Below, piece by piece: positions 1 to 6,821 of a stretch of DNA of 47,337 nt. The DNA is taken from positions 1 through 47,337 of the forward strand of contig CACIIL010000008.1 in NCBI GenBank assembly GCA_902586695.1, in the 5' to 3' direction. The position numbers and the translations under genes were made by a program. This stretch comes from an uncultured Alphaproteobacteria bacterium (GTDB taxonomy: Bacteria > Pseudomonadota > Alphaproteobacteria > HIMB59 > GCA-002718135). A model generated the notes under the pieces. That model worked only from the letters and a program-made list of their open reading frames with translations, was not told the DNA's origin and ran no database searches. The first letter of the stretch is position 1; each line of letters opens with the position of its first letter.

Positions 1-1
1 T

Positions 2-355
2 TTTTTAAACATACCAAAAGATTTAGATGAAAGCGCTATGTGCGATGGTTGTAATAGATTTCAAGCATTTAGATATGTGATCATTCCTATAATGTGGCCA
101 GGGGTAATCACTACTGGATTATTTAGTTTCCTTCTTGCTTACAATGATTTTACAGTTACATCCATGTTGCTTTCAGATGAAAATGAAACAATGATTCCAG
201 CAATTGCAAGTTTTCTAGGTACTGTCCAAGAAGAAGGTAAAGTAATGTATGCTGTAGCAGCCGTTGTTTCAGCAACTGCTCCATTATTCTTTTTTGTACT
301 GTTTTTTCAAAGACAGATTGTTAGTGGATTAACAGCTGGAGCAGTAAAAGGTTAA
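2..355 (+). CDS. Sugar ABC transporter permease, MalG-type (5' end cut off by window)
   Basis: This is the C-terminal part of an inner-membrane permease; the frame is open from base 2, so the gene begins left of the window. It carries the conserved cytoplasmic EAA loop (ESAMCDGCNRFQAFRYVIIP), which docks on the ATPase, then hydrophobic membrane spans, and it ends in GLTAGAVKG, a tail typical of carbohydrate (CUT1) permeases. Family knowledge: it pairs with a second permease, an ATPase and a sugar-binding protein, which should lie upstream. The next gene starts 5 bases downstream, so they are probably co-transcribed. The substrate cannot be read from this fragment. Confidence 0.85.
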   Translation, partial: FLNIPKDLDESAMCDGCNRFQAFRYVIIPIMWPGVITTGLFSFLLAYNDFTVTSMLLSDENETMIPAIASFLGTVQEEGKVMYAVAAVVSATAPLFFFVLFFQRQIVSGLTAGAVKG

Positions 356-360
356 AAGTA

Positions 361-1434
361 ATGAAATCAGATCAATTAAAAAAATACTTTGAAGATTATC
401 AAATAGCTACTCAAAATTTTAATAAAAATTCAATAAATAATTCTCTAACTAAATACTTCTCAGAACATTCTGTGTTTCAATTCTGTTATCCCTTTGGAAC
501 GTTTAATGGATTAGATAATTTTTTATCTAATTGTATCAATCCTCTTTTAGAAAGTATTCCAGATCTTGAAAGAAGAGATATGATTGTTATGGCAGGCACA
601 ACACCTGAAGATAAACACTGGGTAGGTACTATGGGTAATTATATGGGAACATTTTTAAAATCATTTTTAGATATTCCACCAACTGGTAATTTAGTTCATA
701 TGCGTTATCATGAGTTTTTCCAAATTGAAAATAATCAGATTATAGAAATGCAATCAATATGGGATCTACCTGAACTGATGATCCAGGCCAATGCATGGCC
801 AATGAGTCCTCAGCTAGGATCTTTTTTATGTACACCATCTCCGATGACCGGAGACGGTTTAAAAATAAAAGGCGATGGATCAAAAAATTTTGATCTTGTG
901 ATTAATATGCTTCAAGACATGGTTTTACACCCTAGTAATCCAGATCCACAAGTTATGAATTTAGATAAGTATTGGCACCCCAGATTTAATTGGTATGGAC
1001 CAGCTGGAATTGGAACTGGAAGAGGTATAGCAGGATTTCGCCATTGGCATCAAATACCCTTCTTACGTGCAATGCCGGATAGAAAGGGAGGTTCATCAAA
1101 TGATAGCTTAAAAAATGAGGGATTGAAGGATATGCTAACTCATTGGATATATGAAGGAGATTATGTCTGTGAAACTGGTTGGCCAAATATGCGATCTACA
1201 ATATCACAAGATGGATGGATGGGTATTGCTCCTTCAAACCAGATTATAGAAATGCGGAGTTTAGATTTTTGGAGAGTTGAAAATAATCTTATAAGGGAGA
1301 ATTGGGTTTTAGTAGATCTTCTGGATGTTTATCAGCAAATAGGCGTTAATGTTTTTGATAGAATAAAAGAATTTAACAAAGCAAGAAATGTTGGTGATAT
1401 TAACATTTCTCAAGGACTTGATTTAATTAAATAA
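361..1434 (+). CDS. Double SnoaL-like (NTF2-fold, ester cyclase family) protein
   Basis: The 357-residue protein appears to consist of two SnoaL-like cone folds, about residues 5-150 and 175-345. Each half ends with the typical motif of an Ile/Met-rich strand followed by W/D residues (EMQSIWDLPELM in the first, ENWVLVDLLDVYQQIG in the second). SnoaL-like proteins include polyketide cyclases, hydrolases and many uncharacterised enzymes, so no reaction can be assigned. It lies between a sugar permease gene and an SDR dehydrogenase gene, on the same strand with short gaps, which suggests a role in catabolism of the imported compound. It belongs to the accessory region bounded by tRNA-Ser fragments. 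Confidence 0.7.
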   Translation: MKSDQLKKYFEDYQIATQNFNKNSINNSLTKYFSEHSVFQFCYPFGTFNGLDNFLSNCINPLLESIPDLERRDMIVMAGTTPEDKHWVGTMGNYMGTFLKSFLDIPPTGNLVHMRYHEFFQIENNQIIEMQSIWDLPELMIQANAWPMSPQLGSFLCTPSPMTGDGLKIKGDGSKNFDLVINMLQDMVLHPSNPDPQVMNLDKYWHPRFNWYGPAGIGTGRGIAGFRHWHQIPFLRAMPDRKGGSSNDSLKNEGLKDMLTHWIYEGDYVCETGWPNMRSTISQDGWMGIAPSNQIIEMRSLDFWRVENNLIRENWVLVDLLDVYQQIGVNVFDRIKEFNKARNVGDINISQGLDLIK

Positions 1435-1451
1435 ATATTGATATAGAAGAA

Positions 1452-2219
1452 ATGTATTTACAAAAATTTGAAGTCAAAAACAAAACTGCATTAGTAACGG
1501 GAGCAGGAAAAGGTTTGGGAAAAGCATGTGCTATTGCTTTGGCTGAGGCAGGAGCCAATCTCATTATATTAAGTCGTACCAAAACTGACTTAACAAAAGT
1601 TGAAAAACAAATAATAAAATTAAATAGAAAATGTCGATCAATCGTATGTGATGTAACAAATTATGAAGATGTAAAAAAAACTTTTTCCTCCATATCTAAG
1701 TTAGATATTCTTGTTAATAATGCTGGAACTAATAGACCTGAATATTTTACAAAAATTAAAAAAAAAGATATGGATGATGTTGTTGATTTGAATATTAAAG
1801 CCGCATTTCATATTGCACAATTGGCTTCAAAAATAATGCTAAGATCCAAAAATCGAAAGAAAGTTGGGGCTTCCATAATAAATATGTCTTCTCAATTAGG
1901 AAAAGTAGGAGCTCCACGCCGAAGTGTTTACAATATGACGAAATTTGGAATTGAAGGATTAACCAAAGGAATGGCTGTGGATTTAGCTAAACATAATATT
2001 CGTGTCAATTCAGTTTGTCCCACATTTGTTAAAACGCCAATGGTTGAAAAGTTTTTTAAAGATAAAGAATTTATGAAATCTGTATTAAAAAACATTCCTT
2101 TAGGCAGAATAGGTTCAGAAAGCGATATTGCTACAGCTGTAGTGTATCTAGCCTCCAATGCATCATCAATGATTACTGGCTCATCATTAGTAATAGATGG
2201 TGGTTGGACAGCAAAATAA
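1452..2219 (+). CDS. Short-chain dehydrogenase/reductase (SDR) family oxidoreductase
   Basis: A classical SDR of 255 residues, the usual length. The NAD(P)-binding TGAGKGLG motif is at residues 16-23, NNAG at 89-92, the catalytic serine near 146, Tyr160 and Lys164 (YNMTK), and the C-terminal GG after SSLVIDGGW is typical. It would oxidise or reduce an alcohol/ketone group, often of a sugar or sugar acid. Sequence alone does not fix the substrate; the sugar permease and SnoaL-like gene just upstream suggest the same catabolic unit. The first tRNA-Ser fragment begins 100 bases downstream, so this is the last gene of its module. Confidence 0.9.
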   Translation: MYLQKFEVKNKTALVTGAGKGLGKACAIALAEAGANLIILSRTKTDLTKVEKQIIKLNRKCRSIVCDVTNYEDVKKTFSSISKLDILVNNAGTNRPEYFTKIKKKDMDDVVDLNIKAAFHIAQLASKIMLRSKNRKKVGASIINMSSQLGKVGAPRRSVYNMTKFGIEGLTKGMAVDLAKHNIRVNSVCPTFVKTPMVEKFFKDKEFMKSVLKNIPLGRIGSESDIATAVVYLASNASSMITGSSLVIDGGWTAK

Positions 2220-2318
2220 TTAAAATTTCTCGGCGCACATACGGCGCACTTAGACACCCGGTATTTACATTTTCACGTTTAATTTTTCCTAGAAACCTTA
2301 TACTTTGTATTTAATCAG
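2220..2318. other. Non-coding, between SDR gene and tRNA-Ser fragment 1
   Basis: Apart from the direct-repeat pair at 2232-2251, no gene is visible. The 20 bases or so directly before fragment 1 (CTTATACTTTGTATTTAATC) resemble those before fragments 2 and 3, so the homology between the three copies extends beyond the tRNA part. Confidence 0.5.
2232..2251 (+). repeat. Direct-repeat pair, 11-bp period (candidate integrase arm site 1)
   Basis: GGCGCAC occurs at 2232 and again at 2243, an 11-base period (about one helical turn). The pair lies 87 bases upstream of the first tRNA-Ser fragment. A similar pair lies 89 bases upstream of the second fragment. Tyrosine integrases bind short directly repeated arm sites around their core site, so this is a plausible arm site. 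That role is inference. Confidence 0.45.
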
Positions 2319-2381
2319 CACGCTTGGAAAGCGTGTATAGTGGCAACACTATCGAGGGTTCGAATCCCTCTCTCTCCGCCA
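2319..2381 (+). repeat. 3' fragment of tRNA-Ser(GGA), att-like copy 1
   Basis: This is the 3' part of a serine tRNA. It has an anticodon stem CACGC/GCGTG around a 7-base loop with anticodon GGA (2326-2328), the long class II variable arm (2337-2342 paired with 2347-2352), the T arm GAGGG-TTCGAAT-CCCTC (2354-2370), the 3' acceptor strand TCTCTCC, discriminator G and an encoded CCA. The 5' acceptor strand and D arm are absent: the preceding bases do not match. Such 3' fragments are left when an integrase recombines inside a tRNA gene. It is not expected to work as a tRNA. Confidence 0.85.
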
Positions 2382-2426
2382 TAAATTAGAAAATTATTTT
2401 AATAAATATTAGTGAAATACCTTTTA

Positions 2427-2445
2427 GGCTACACATAGGCTACAC
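2427..2445 (+). repeat. Direct-repeat pair, 11-bp period (candidate integrase arm site 2)
   Basis: GGCTACAC occurs at 2427 and 2438, separated by ATA, again with an 11-base period. It lies 46 bases after the CCA of tRNA-Ser fragment 1 and 62 bases before the first ATG of the dehydrogenase gene, so it is at the left end of the cassette. It resembles the pairs at 2232 and 3560. Confidence 0.5.
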
Positions 2446-2488
2446 TTTGAGTTACCTTTTTTTTCTATTGTGATAAATTAAATTATTA

Positions 2489-3553
2489 ATGAATTTTTCA
2501 ATTCCAAAACTAATGAATGCTGTTGTATTAACTGGTCATGGTGGAATGGAGAAACTGGAATATAGATCTGACGTTGAAGTTCCTGCTCCAAAAGATGATG
2601 AAGTGCTTATTAATGTAAAAGCTGCAGGCATTAATAATACCGATATAAATACAAGAATTGGTTGGTATTCAAAATCTTCAGCTGAGAATAGCGATGATGG
2701 TAGTTGGTCAGGAAATCCAATAAACTTTCCTATTATACAAGGAGCAGATATTTGTGGAATTATTGTAGGGGCAGGAAAATCAGTAGATAAAAAAAGAATT
2801 GGAGAGCGTGTTATTGTAAGAACAATGCAAGAAGTTCCTTTTAATCATGATAGCTATTCATCTTGGACAGTAGGATCTGAGTGTAATGGAGGATTTGCAC
2901 AATACACTTCAATTCGTTCTTCTGAAGCTTTTAGTATAATTTCAAATTGGTCAGATGTTGAGCTTGGATCTATTCCTTGTGCTTATTCTACTGCTGAAGG
3001 TTTATTATATCGTTCAAAACTAAAAAATGAAATTGTTTTTATTACAGGAGGTTCTGGAGGAGTTGGGTCAGCTGCTATTCAACTAGCAAAATTACGAGGA
3101 TCAAAAGTAATTGCTCAGTGCTCAGAAAATAAACACAAAGATGTTTTAAGAGTAGGTGCTGATAAAGTAATTGATCGCAATTCTAATATAATTCAAGAGT
3201 TGGGAAAAAATTCAGTCGATGTTGTGATTGATTTAGTAGCAGGTGATCAATGGGGACAGCTTCTAGAAATTTTAAAACCAGAAGGACGTTACTCAACTGC
3301 GGGCGCTATAGCAGGGCCATTAGTTGAATTAGATGTACGAACTTTATATTTAAAGGATCTAACTTTTTATGGATGCACAAAACAACCTAAAGAAGTATTT
3401 TCAAATTTAATTAGTTATATTGAGCAAAATAAAATTTCTCCCTTGGTTGCAAATACTTACCCTTTAAAAGATATTAAAGTAGCACAAGATGATTTTTTAA
3501 GTAAAAAATACACAGGTAAACTTGTGCTTATTCCTCCAAATGTAATTCAATAA
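2489..3553 (+). CDS. MDR-superfamily zinc-less alcohol dehydrogenase / quinone reductase-like protein
   Basis: A medium-chain dehydrogenase/reductase of 354 residues: GroES-like N-terminal domain (about 9-150), then a Rossmann domain with GGSGGVGSAA at 187-196. The catalytic-zinc cysteine is replaced (AGINNTDI, where zinc enzymes have GICGTD) and no four-cysteine structural zinc lobe is visible. It is therefore probably a zinc-independent NADPH:quinone-reductase-like enzyme; the substrate is unknown. A second start, Met9 at 2513 (MNAVVLTGHGG), fits the family N-terminus better; neither start has a clear ribosome binding site. It is the only gene between tRNA-Ser fragments 1 and 2. Confidence 0.85.
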   Translation: MNFSIPKLMNAVVLTGHGGMEKLEYRSDVEVPAPKDDEVLINVKAAGINNTDINTRIGWYSKSSAENSDDGSWSGNPINFPIIQGADICGIIVGAGKSVDKKRIGERVIVRTMQEVPFNHDSYSSWTVGSECNGGFAQYTSIRSSEAFSIISNWSDVELGSIPCAYSTAEGLLYRSKLKNEIVFITGGSGGVGSAAIQLAKLRGSKVIAQCSENKHKDVLRVGADKVIDRNSNIIQELGKNSVDVVIDLVAGDQWGQLLEILKPEGRYSTAGAIAGPLVELDVRTLYLKDLTFYGCTKQPKEVFSNLISYIEQNKISPLVANTYPLKDIKVAQDDFLSKKYTGKLVLIPPNVIQ

Positions 3554-3559
3554 TTATTT

Positions 3560-3578
3560 GGCTACATATAGGCTGCAC
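3560..3578 (+). repeat. Direct-repeat pair, 11-bp period (candidate integrase arm site 3)
   Basis: GGCTACAT at 3560 and GGCTGCAC at 3571 form another pair with an 11-base period. It starts 6 bases after the dehydrogenase stop codon and 89 bases before tRNA-Ser fragment 2. This matches the 87-base spacing between the first pair and fragment 1, which argues against chance. Confidence 0.5.
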
Positions 3579-3648
3579 TTACTGACTTAGTAATTAAAAA
3601 TAAATATTGATTTATCGCTGTATTCCCTATACTTTTTTCTAATCGTAA

Positions 3649-3706
3649 CACTTGGAAAGCGTGTGTAGTAGCAATACTACCGAGGGTTCGAATCCCTCTC
3701 TCTCCG
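3649..3706 (+). repeat. 3' fragment of tRNA-Ser(GGA), att-like copy 2
   Basis: The anticodon loop TTGGAAA (3652-3658), 3' anticodon strand GCGTG, variable arm, T arm and 3' acceptor strand are identical or nearly so to copy 1. The last bases read GCTA instead of GCCA. The 5' anticodon strand is AACAC and does not pair fully with GCGTG, so tRNA identity begins at about the anticodon loop. The variable-arm stem differs from copy 1 at two base pairs and both changes keep pairing (GTAGTA with TACTAC), so the piece came from a different but functional tRNA-Ser gene. Confidence 0.8.
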
Positions 3707-3739
3707 CTACACAAATAGATCTAACTGCTAATTTTTTAT

Positions 3740-3895
3740 TTAATCACTTTCATCTGAAATTGGGTTTCCTGTAACTGCATCCCTTGTATATACAGTAGCG
3801 GCTTTGATATCTCTACCAACACCTTTCACAGAACCTACAATAGTATTACAACCAAATAAAAATAACAACATTATTAAAATAAGAGTTCTAATCAT
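3740..3895 (-). CDS. Entericidin-like small lipoprotein (51 aa)
   Basis: Read from the reverse strand: 51 residues with a hydrophobic signal segment (residues 4-14), a lipobox LFGC with Cys16, then NTIVGSVKGVGRDIKAA, which matches the entericidin A/B pattern of Cys-Asn-Thr-x-x-Gly...Gly-x-Asp-(Ile/Val). Family knowledge: entericidins are tiny lipid-anchored membrane proteins; in Escherichia coli the EcnA/EcnB pair has been described as an antidote/toxin pair. The ATG at 3895 directly follows the stop codon of the sister gene, so the two are translationally coupled. The size is close to EcnB (48 residues). It lies inside the tRNA-fragment-bounded region. Confidence 0.75.
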   Translation of the reverse strand: MIRTLILIMLLFLFGCNTIVGSVKGVGRDIKAATVYTRDAVTGNPISDESD

Positions 3896-4027
3896 TTAAA
3901 CACCTGGCACAATACTTCTAACATCTTCAGCAATTCCTTTTGCAGTTCCAACAATTGTATTGCAGCCGAAATTAAAAGAACAAAATATCAACACAAGACA
4001 TAAGATTAATATTTTTTTCACCATCAT
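3896..4027 (-). CDS. Entericidin-like small lipoprotein (43 aa)
   Basis: Read from the reverse strand: 43 residues starting at tandem ATG codons (4027 or 4024). A Lys-Lys-led hydrophobic stretch leads to a lipobox FNFGC (Cys22), then NTIVGTAKGIAEDVRS, matching its neighbour and the entericidin family. Its stop codon abuts the ATG of the 51-residue gene. Size and order (shorter gene first) resemble ecnA-ecnB, where EcnA is 41 residues. A toxin/antidote role is inference only; entericidin-like proteins in alphaproteobacteria often occur singly. Confidence 0.75.
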   Translation of the reverse strand: MMVKKILILCLVLIFCSFNFGCNTIVGTAKGIAEDVRSIVPGV

Positions 4028-4151
4028 TTATTACATTGTTTTATTCGTTATTGTCTATTAATTGTTAGTAACTAATTGTTCATATATGCTAAGCTTATAA
4101 TTAATAATTAAGATTAAATAATTGTTGTATTCTCTCAATTCTTTTCTAATT

Positions 4152-4209
4152 GTAATGCTTGAAAAGCGTATATTTTGCAATAGTTGGGTGTTTGAAATCT
4201 CTCTTTGCA
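4152..4209 (+). repeat. Decayed tRNA-Ser 3' fragment, att-like copy 3
   Basis: This stretch aligns with copies 1 and 2 with many substitutions: TTGAAAA replaces the loop TTGGAAA, then GCGTATAT, TGCAATAGTT, and TTTGAAATCTCTCTTTGCAA where the T arm and acceptor strand were. The upstream bases (CTAATTGTAATGC) also match the upstream bases of copy 2 (CTAATCGTAACAC). It ends only a few bases before the yejF stop codon, so it marks the boundary between the accessory region and the core chromosome. It looks like the oldest of the three insertions. Confidence 0.55.
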
Positions 4210-4213
4210 ATAT

Positions 4214-5791
4214 TTAAATAACTGAGCGAATTAAATTTTTTGTGTAATCATCAATTGGATTATTAAAAACTAATTCAGTGTTATTATATTCAATTAATTT
4301 TCCTTTCTTGAGAACTATTATTTTATCAGAAACAGATTTGATTACATTCATATCATGGCTTATAAATATATAACTTAGAGAATATTTTTCTTGAAGGTTT
4401 TGAAGTAAATCTAAAATTTGATTTTGAATTGTGATATCTAAAGCTGATGTAGGTTCATCTAAAATAAGAATTTTAGGCTTTAATATTAATGCTCTAGCTA
4501 TTGCAATTCTTTGTCGCTGACCTCCTGAAAATTCATGAGGGTATTTATTATAATCACGATCATAATCCATTCCGGTTTCATTTAAGATATCTTTTAGCAT
4601 TTGTTTTTTTTCAATTTCAGAATATTTAGGAAAATGCACATCAATACCTTCAGTTAATATTTCCTGTACATTCATTCTAGGGCTTAATGATGAATAAGGA
4701 TCTTGAAAAACAATTTGAATATTTTTCCGAATAATTTTTAATTTATTTTTTTTAATTGTATTTAAATTAATATTATCAAATTTTATTTTTCCAGAAGATG
4801 TAATTAGTTTTAAAATAGCTAGGACAAGGGATGTTTTGCCTGAACCAGATTCTCCTACTATTCCTATTGTTTCTTTTTCTCTTAAATTAAAATTTATATC
4901 ATCAATTGCTTTAATGTAATCAACTGTTTTCCTAAAAAGACCTTTTTTAATTGGATACCAAACTTTTAAATTTTCAACTTTTAAAACTTCTAATTTTTTA
5001 TTTTGATTATTTTTTCTGATTTTATTTTGAAAACTAACTAATTGCTTAGTATAATTTTCTTTTGGTTTTTCAAATATTTTAACTTTATCCCCATGTTCTA
5101 TAATTTTACCATCTTTCATTACATAAATATAATCTGCTATTTTATTTACCACTCCTAAGTCATGACTAATAAATAAAATTGACATTTTTCTTTCTTTTTG
5201 AATTTTATTTAATAGTTCTAAAATTTGGAGTTGCACAGTTACATCTAATGCTGTTGTTGGTTCATCAGCAATTAATAAATCTGGATTATTTGCTATGCTC
5301 ATTGCAATCATCACTCTTTGACGTTGCCCCCCAGAAAGTTCATAAGAATAGATATTGGGTCTATCTAATAAATCTTCTAAATTTACTTCTTTTAATAACT
5401 TAAAAACAATTTTATTTAAATCTTTGGTATTTAATGTTTTATGTGTTGTAATAATTTCTTTAATTTGTTTATCAATCGTATGTAGAGGATTCAAACTTGA
5501 CATTGGTTCTTGGAAAATTGTAGTTATTCTATTACCTCTAATTTTTTCTATTTCTTCTAATGGAAGATTTAGTAAATCTTTATTGTTGAAGAAAATATTT
5601 CCTTTATTTATTTTTGCACTATTGGGTAACAATTTTAAAATACTTAAAGCAGTCAGAGTTTTACCAGAACCAGACTCTCCAACAATAGCAACAGTTTTAC
5701 CTTTAGGTATATCTACGTTAATTTCGTTAACTACTTTATTATCTTCTTTAAAACTAATTGTTAAATTTTTTATTGAAACAATATTATCCAT
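4214..5791 (-). CDS. yejF: YejF-type peptide ABC transporter, duplicated ATP-binding protein
   Basis: A fused double ATPase of 525 residues (YejF of E. coli is 529). The first half has Walker A GESGSGKT at 38-45, signature LSGGQRQR and Walker B with DEPTTALD; the second half repeats them (GESGSGKT, FSGGQRQR, DEPTSALD). It powers the YejABE importer, which in enterobacteria takes up oligopeptides and microcin C. It starts 1 base after yejE and is the last gene of the minus-strand operon. The decayed tRNA-Ser fragment follows its stop codon almost at once. Confidence 0.95.
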   Translation of the reverse strand: MDNIVSIKNLTISFKEDNKVVNEINVDIPKGKTVAIVGESGSGKTLTALSILKLLPNSAKINKGNIFFNNKDLLNLPLEEIEKIRGNRITTIFQEPMSSLNPLHTIDKQIKEIITTHKTLNTKDLNKIVFKLLKEVNLEDLLDRPNIYSYELSGGQRQRVMIAMSIANNPDLLIADEPTTALDVTVQLQILELLNKIQKERKMSILFISHDLGVVNKIADYIYVMKDGKIIEHGDKVKIFEKPKENYTKQLVSFQNKIRKNNQNKKLEVLKVENLKVWYPIKKGLFRKTVDYIKAIDDINFNLREKETIGIVGESGSGKTSLVLAILKLITSSGKIKFDNINLNTIKKNKLKIIRKNIQIVFQDPYSSLSPRMNVQEILTEGIDVHFPKYSEIEKKQMLKDILNETGMDYDRDYNKYPHEFSGGQRQRIAIARALILKPKILILDEPTSALDITIQNQILDLLQNLQEKYSLSYIFISHDMNVIKSVSDKIIVLKKGKLIEYNNTELVFNNPIDDYTKNLIRSVI

Positions 5792-5792
5792 A

Positions 5793-6821
5793 CTATCTAA
5801 ATGTCTTTCTGGGATCTAGAGCATCTCTAACTGCTTCACCAATAAAAACTAAAAGCCCAAGCATTAACCCTAATGTAAAGAAGCTTGTTAAACCTAGCCA
5901 AGGTGCTTGTAAATTATTTCGACCTTGATTTACCATTTCACCAAGTGATGCAGATCCTGGCGGCAAACCAAAACCTAAAAAATCTAATCCTGATAAAGCA
6001 GTAACTGAGGCACTTAAACTAAATGGAAGAAAAGTTATTGTTGCAACTGTTGCATTAGGTATCATATGCTTAAAAATTATTTTTGAAGTACTTACCCCAA
6101 GTGCTTTAGCTGCTCTTATATAATCAAAATTTCTAGCTCTTAAAAATTCAGCTCTAACAACTCCTACATAACCCATCCAGCTAAAAAGAAGTAAAATAAT
6201 TAGTAGCCACCAAAAATTTGGTTGTATAACACTAGCAAGTATTATTAAAATATATAATGTAGGTACAGCAGACCATATTTCCATAAATCTTTGAAAAAAC
6301 AAATCTGTTTTTCCTCCAAAATATCCTTGAATTGCACCAGCTGAAACACCGATGATCATAGAAAAAAAAGTTAAAGTAAAGCCAAATAAAATTGATATTC
6401 TAAAGCCATATATTAATCTTGATAAAACATCCCTAGCTTGATCATCAGTTCCAAGCCAATTTTTTCTACTTGGTGGAGAAGGAGCGGGACTATCTATATC
6501 GCGAATTATAGTATTGTATTTATAAGGAATTACTGGCATTATCATCCAACCAGAAGAATTAATTAAGTTTTTTACGAATGGATCTCTGTAATCAGCTTCT
6601 GTTTCAAAATCTCCCCCAAAGGTTGTTTCTGAATAGGACTGAAAAATTGGATAATAAAAATTATTTTCAAATTTTATTAGAAGAGGTTTTTCATTAGCGA
6701 TAAAATCAGCAAATAGCGAGATTATAAATAATATAGAAAAAATCCAAAAAGAATAAAGGCCACGTTTATTTGAAACAAAGTTTTTTAAACGTCTTTTGTT
6801 TAATGCAGATAAATTTTTCAT
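5793..6821 (-). CDS. yejE: YejE-type ABC transporter permease
   Basis: Inner-membrane permease of 342 residues (YejE is 341). An N-terminal cytoplasmic stretch and first span (about 22-42) are followed by a periplasmic insert and the DppC-like transport domain. The EAA loop is visible as [20 protein letters not shown]. The C-terminus [12 protein letters not shown] is typical of the family. It overlaps the end of yejB by 4 bases, so translation is coupled. It forms the channel with YejB. Confidence 0.95.
   Translation of the reverse strand: MKNLSALNKRRLKNFVSNKRGLYSFWIFSILFIISLFADFIANEKPLLIKFENNFYYPIFQSYSETTFGGDFETEADYRDPFVKNLINSSGWMIMPVIPYKYNTIIRDIDSPAPSPPSRKNWLGTDDQARDVLSRLIYGFRISILFGFTLTFFSMIIGVSAGAIQGYFGGKTDLFFQRFMEIWSAVPTLYILIILASVIQPNFWWLLIILLLFSWMGYVGVVRAEFLRARNFDYIRAAKALGVSTSKIIFKHMIPNATVATITFLPFSLSASVTALSGLDFLGFGLPPGSASLGEMVNQGRNNLQAPWLGLTSFFTLGLMLGLLVFIGEAVRDALDPRKTFR

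Larger units (their letters stand above)
2319..3706 (+). mobile_element. Candidate one-gene cassette between tRNA-Ser fragments, no integrase
   Basis: The segment between tRNA-Ser fragments 1 and 2 holds exactly one gene (2489-3553). Near-identical tRNA 3' pieces bound it as direct repeats, and 11-bp-period repeats lie inside both ends (2427-2445 and 3560-3578). If crossover happens in the anticodon loop, the unit is about 1.33 kb (roughly 2324-3651). It has no integrase, so movement would need an enzyme supplied in trans. This is an inference from repeat layout; it could also be a remnant of a larger element that lost its integrase by deletion. Confidence 0.5.

Noticed and set aside
2319-3706. 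Functional tRNA-Ser genes
   Set aside because: D arm and 5' acceptor strand are absent in all copies; only the 3' half is present.
5355-5819. Plus-strand 154-aa ORF opposite yejF
   Set aside because: Shadow of the ATPase coding strand; no start signal and no recognisable protein features.
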